A stretch of DNA of 53,850 bases, from assembly GCA_003252455.1 (NCBI GenBank), contig QKED01000075.1, positions 1 to 53,850 on the forward strand, given 5' to 3'. Positions 52,501 to 53,850 of the stretch are shown one piece after another. Made by a program: the position numbers and the translations under genes. The first letter of the stretch is position 1; every line of letters begins with the position of its first letter. Source of the DNA: Gammaproteobacteria bacterium (GTDB lineage: Bacteria > Pseudomonadota > Gammaproteobacteria > Thiohalomonadales > Thiohalomonadaceae). The notes beneath the pieces were generated by a model that did not search any database, was not told where the DNA came from, and saw only the letters and a program-made list of their open reading frames with translations.

Positions 52501-53850
52501 AGCCGATGCGCTCATCGTCGATCACCTGCCCGTCGATGGTCAGGGTGTACTTCAAGCGCGGGTTGAGCGCCAGGCGCAGGGCGCCGATCCGCAGCGGTAC
52601 ACGGTCATCCTGATGCAACGACTGCACCCCGGGGGTGACCTTCTGCGCCGCTGTCGGCCCCTTGTCCAGCTCACTCCCCGGGGGCGGGATGGGGTGGATC
52701 TCGGTGCGCATGCCGCTGTCGCGCTCCAGCGCCAAGAGACGCGTGCGGGCGTGTGACTCCACGCGTAGCTCGACACGGCGGTTCTGCGCGCGGGCGCTGC
52801 GGTCCTTGCCCGGAGTCAGGGGCTGGGCGTCACCCAGCCCCTGGACCTCGACCTGATGTTCGTCGAGCGCCAACTTGGCCATCAGATAGTCGGCCACTGC
52901 CTCGGCGCGCGCGCGCGAGAGGGCCTGATTGTCGGCAAAGGGGGCGCCAGGCGGTACCGGCAGGTCGTCGGTATGGCCGAAGACCTGAATCCGTTTGAGC
53001 GGACGGCGGCGCAGCTCGTCGATCACCCGGTCGAGGGCGGCGCGGTCTGCGTCGGTGAGGGTCGCGCTGAGGCTGGCGAAGTGGGTGGTGATGGCGTAGT
53101 TCTGCTCTACGGCGGGCTCGACGTAGAGGCGGTTATGTACCTCCAGCGAGCGCTGGTTCTTCTCCTCACCCAGGTCGTAGTAGATCTGGGCACTGCTCTC
53201 TTGCTCACCGGCGGCGCGCTCGTCGAGGGTCGCCTGGAAGCGGATCTCCATCTCCCAGGTGTGGCTCTCGCCCGGTTTGATCGGGAACAGCAGGCGTCCG
53301 AAGACATTCTCCGGGTCGGCGATGGTGGCGCCATCGAGGCGGCTACTGCCGGGGCGGTAGCGCTGTCCCTTGGGCAGACGCACCATGACGCGGGCGTTGC
53401 TCAGTGGGCGCTCGCTCACCGACACCGTGGCGCGGTAGTTGAGGATGTTGCCTTGCTGCTCGTGGTCGAGGCGCAGGCCCAAGCGGCCGAGGCTGGCGTT
53501 GAGCCGACGCAGGTGGAAGTCGGTGCGCCAGACCCCGCCACCCTGCACGTCGACCATCAAGGAGTCGGGTGAGCCCGCGTAGCGCGGGTCCTCTACACAG
53601 TCGACCACCGCGTAGCCGGGGGGGAGGCTATCGCTGTCGAGTTGCACCACATGGCTGCCTGCCTTGACCCCCTCGAAGTGGAACAGACCCTGGGCGTCGC
53701 TGTCCGCGAAGCGCCCATCCTCCAGATAGAGGCGCACCCCCTCGACCCCTTCGAGTCGACGCCCTTCGACTGGGGCGGTGGCGGCGCCCGGATCGCCCAT
53801 CAGGCGCATGCGCTGCACGCCGCTGTCGGACTGGGTCAACAGGTAGCGCC
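49586..53850 (-). CDS. Large outer-membrane protein with OmpA domain and C-terminal barrel (partial, 5' end outside window)
   Basis: At least 1420 residues; the frame stays open to the window edge, so the N terminus and signal peptide are not seen. Domains in order: an SdrD/prealbumin-like module (GVEGVRLYLEDGRFADSDAQ, then GLFHFEGVKAGSHVV); a beta-rich segment; an OmpA-like peptidoglycan-binding domain (IQVFGHTDDLPVPPG, then NQALSRARAEAVADYL, with GLGDAQPL and ARAQNRRVELRV); an Ig-like part with PVHLRVELLDAAGGV; and about 800 residues of alternating strands (SERLYLRLEADQFNLLFGD, LYHLSRQGIRLNSEKV, LGLSSTLESYTTQSTAGG) that look like a large outer-membrane beta-barrel. It ends SRDFMAWWERE, without the usual terminal Phe. 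The stop overlaps the DUF11 gene start (GTGA). Inference: it displays or exports the DUF11 protein. Confidence 0.85.
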   Translation of the reverse strand, partial: RYLLTQSDSGVQRMRLMGDPGAATAPVEGRRLEGVEGVRLYLEDGRFADSDAQGLFHFEGVKAGSHVVQLDSDSLPPGYAVVDCVEDPRYAGSPDSLMVDVQGGGVWRTDFHLRRLNASLGRLGLRLDHEQQGNILNYRATVSVSERPLSNARVMVRLPKGQRYRPGSSRLDGATIADPENVFGRLLFPIKPGESHTWEMEIRFQATLDERAAGEQESSAQIYYDLGEEKNQRSLEVHNRLYVEPAVEQNYAITTHFASLSATLTDADRAALDRVIDELRRRPLKRIQVFGHTDDLPVPPGAPFADNQALSRARAEAVADYLMAKLALDEHQVEVQGLGDAQPLTPGKDRSARAQNRRVELRVESHARTRLLALERDSGMRTEIHPIPPPGSELDKGPTAAQKVTPGVQSLHQDDRVPLRIGALRLALNPRLKYTLTIDGQVIDDERIGFRMFDDASGLNIVSYIGVDFGLPGEHLLRLTGSDNFNVVRFKEEIHYTRTGQISALRLADASGNIADGTTPVHLRVELLDAAGGVIAAGAALELRGGDLRPYIPPEQVQLDPTLQRAEDKVQVDADGQMRFMPVNASGLYAVKVAVGEKEYTLRTYVKPALREEWLMVGIAEGSVAHRTLSGNLQALDAVGEQEGIYRDGRLAFYAKGRVRGDWLLTLAYDSERDPDSEEQALFQSIDPDRYYTLYGDTSEQHYDAPSSERLYLRLEADQFNLLFGDFDSGLTVTELSRYSRSLTGLRLQYEGDTSSLSAFASDTNQAFVRDEIRGDGTSGLYHLSRQGIRLNSEKVTIETRNRLHSEVVESRRSLTRNVDYVIDPIDGTLYFKEPIYSRDDALNPVWIVVEYERVASGERALTLGGRGVLKLADDKLLLGATLVSEEADGGEGRMGGLDLDYSLSDNTRLRAELASSERDDSSGNSKGNAWLAELSHLDSTREGRLYARRVDPDYGLGQTSGAEVGSEKVGAELEMTVREGLRLTLEASRQENLDTQAVRHLGSSEVTYDTDRYLVGLGLTLVRDRYSNGQEQNADLVTARATRRLFEDKVVLRASGEQAIGERANDDYPSRLVLGVDYHAGVDTVLFAETELSESDDSRYTLNRVGLTTSPWAQAHVTSSVASEQNEYGPRTYATLGLAQGFTLSPNLSLDLGLDHSHTLNDGTHLSLDPTQVSTTDFTAVTTGLTYREELWSGNLRAEQRVAEAERKRGYFIGFYRQQSPGLGLSSTLESYTTQSTAGGRDSSQELNLSFAWRPVTSRWIHLDRLTLYRDESRTSLGEESLSHKLVNNLNSNYLYGTRDQLALQHGYKRVLDQLAIGEVVAITQLVGLEYRHAFNARWDMGLRSSTLFSQGAQAYSVGADVGLSPGRNLWLSLGYNLRGYRDEDLTAAGYTARGPYLKLRLSLDRRSSRDFMAWWERE

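Overview
The window is a gammaproteobacterial chromosome segment, with GC-rich protein genes. The evidence is gene order: tig-clpP-clpX-lon-hupB followed by ppiD, nlpD-rpoS as neighbours, and a RecBCD nuclease set. The sequence alone does not fix the genus. A sulfur- or methane-oxidising type lineage would fit the mix of accessory genes, but that is only an impression.

Region 1 (97-15537, all on the minus strand) is one co-directional array of 12 genes. Read in transcription order it encodes a DUF4388-like/REC response regulator, a CheB-like protein, a large chemoreceptor with two consecutive sensory modules, CheW, CheY, a very long CheA, a second CheB-like protein, a zinc-ribbon ParA-type ATPase, an ABC permease, a stand-alone CZB (zinc-binding) protein, an ABC ATPase and a periplasmic binding protein. 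No CheR, CheZ, CheD or flagellar/pilus gene is in the array. Both CheB-like proteins have lost catalytic residues, and CheA carries two complete HPt domains, each followed by a degenerate HPt-like segment. This is the most unusual locus in the window: a signalling array joined to a transporter, with methylation-based adaptation apparently altered.

Region 2 (16051-25322, plus strand) is the protein quality-control block: tRNA-Leu, tig, clpP, clpX, lon, hupB, tRNA-Val, tRNA-Asp and ppiD. It has clear intrinsic terminators, and a sigma70-type promoter that fires almost directly into a terminator hairpin upstream of hupB.

Region 3 (25674-37644) holds htpX (minus), then recC and recB. Next come a 2OG-Fe(II) oxygenase, ppnP (minus), a DUF4241 protein and recD, so recD is separated from recCB by three unrelated genes.

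Region 4 (37850-41246) is nlpD-rpoS, with a convergent SQD2/MgtA-like glycosyltransferase behind a strong hairpin.

Region 5 (41347-45244, minus) is a three-gene unit: a DUF432-like protein, an MscS channel, and a metallo-beta-lactamase-fold protein fused to two cyclic-nucleotide-binding domains. A short non-coding stretch with nested inverted repeats lies upstream of it.

Region 6 (45522-53850, minus) encodes two very large envelope proteins joined by a GTGA stop/start overlap. The first is an OmpA-domain outer-membrane barrel protein that runs off the window edge. The second is a secreted protein with seven clear DUF11 repeats and one diverged repeat.
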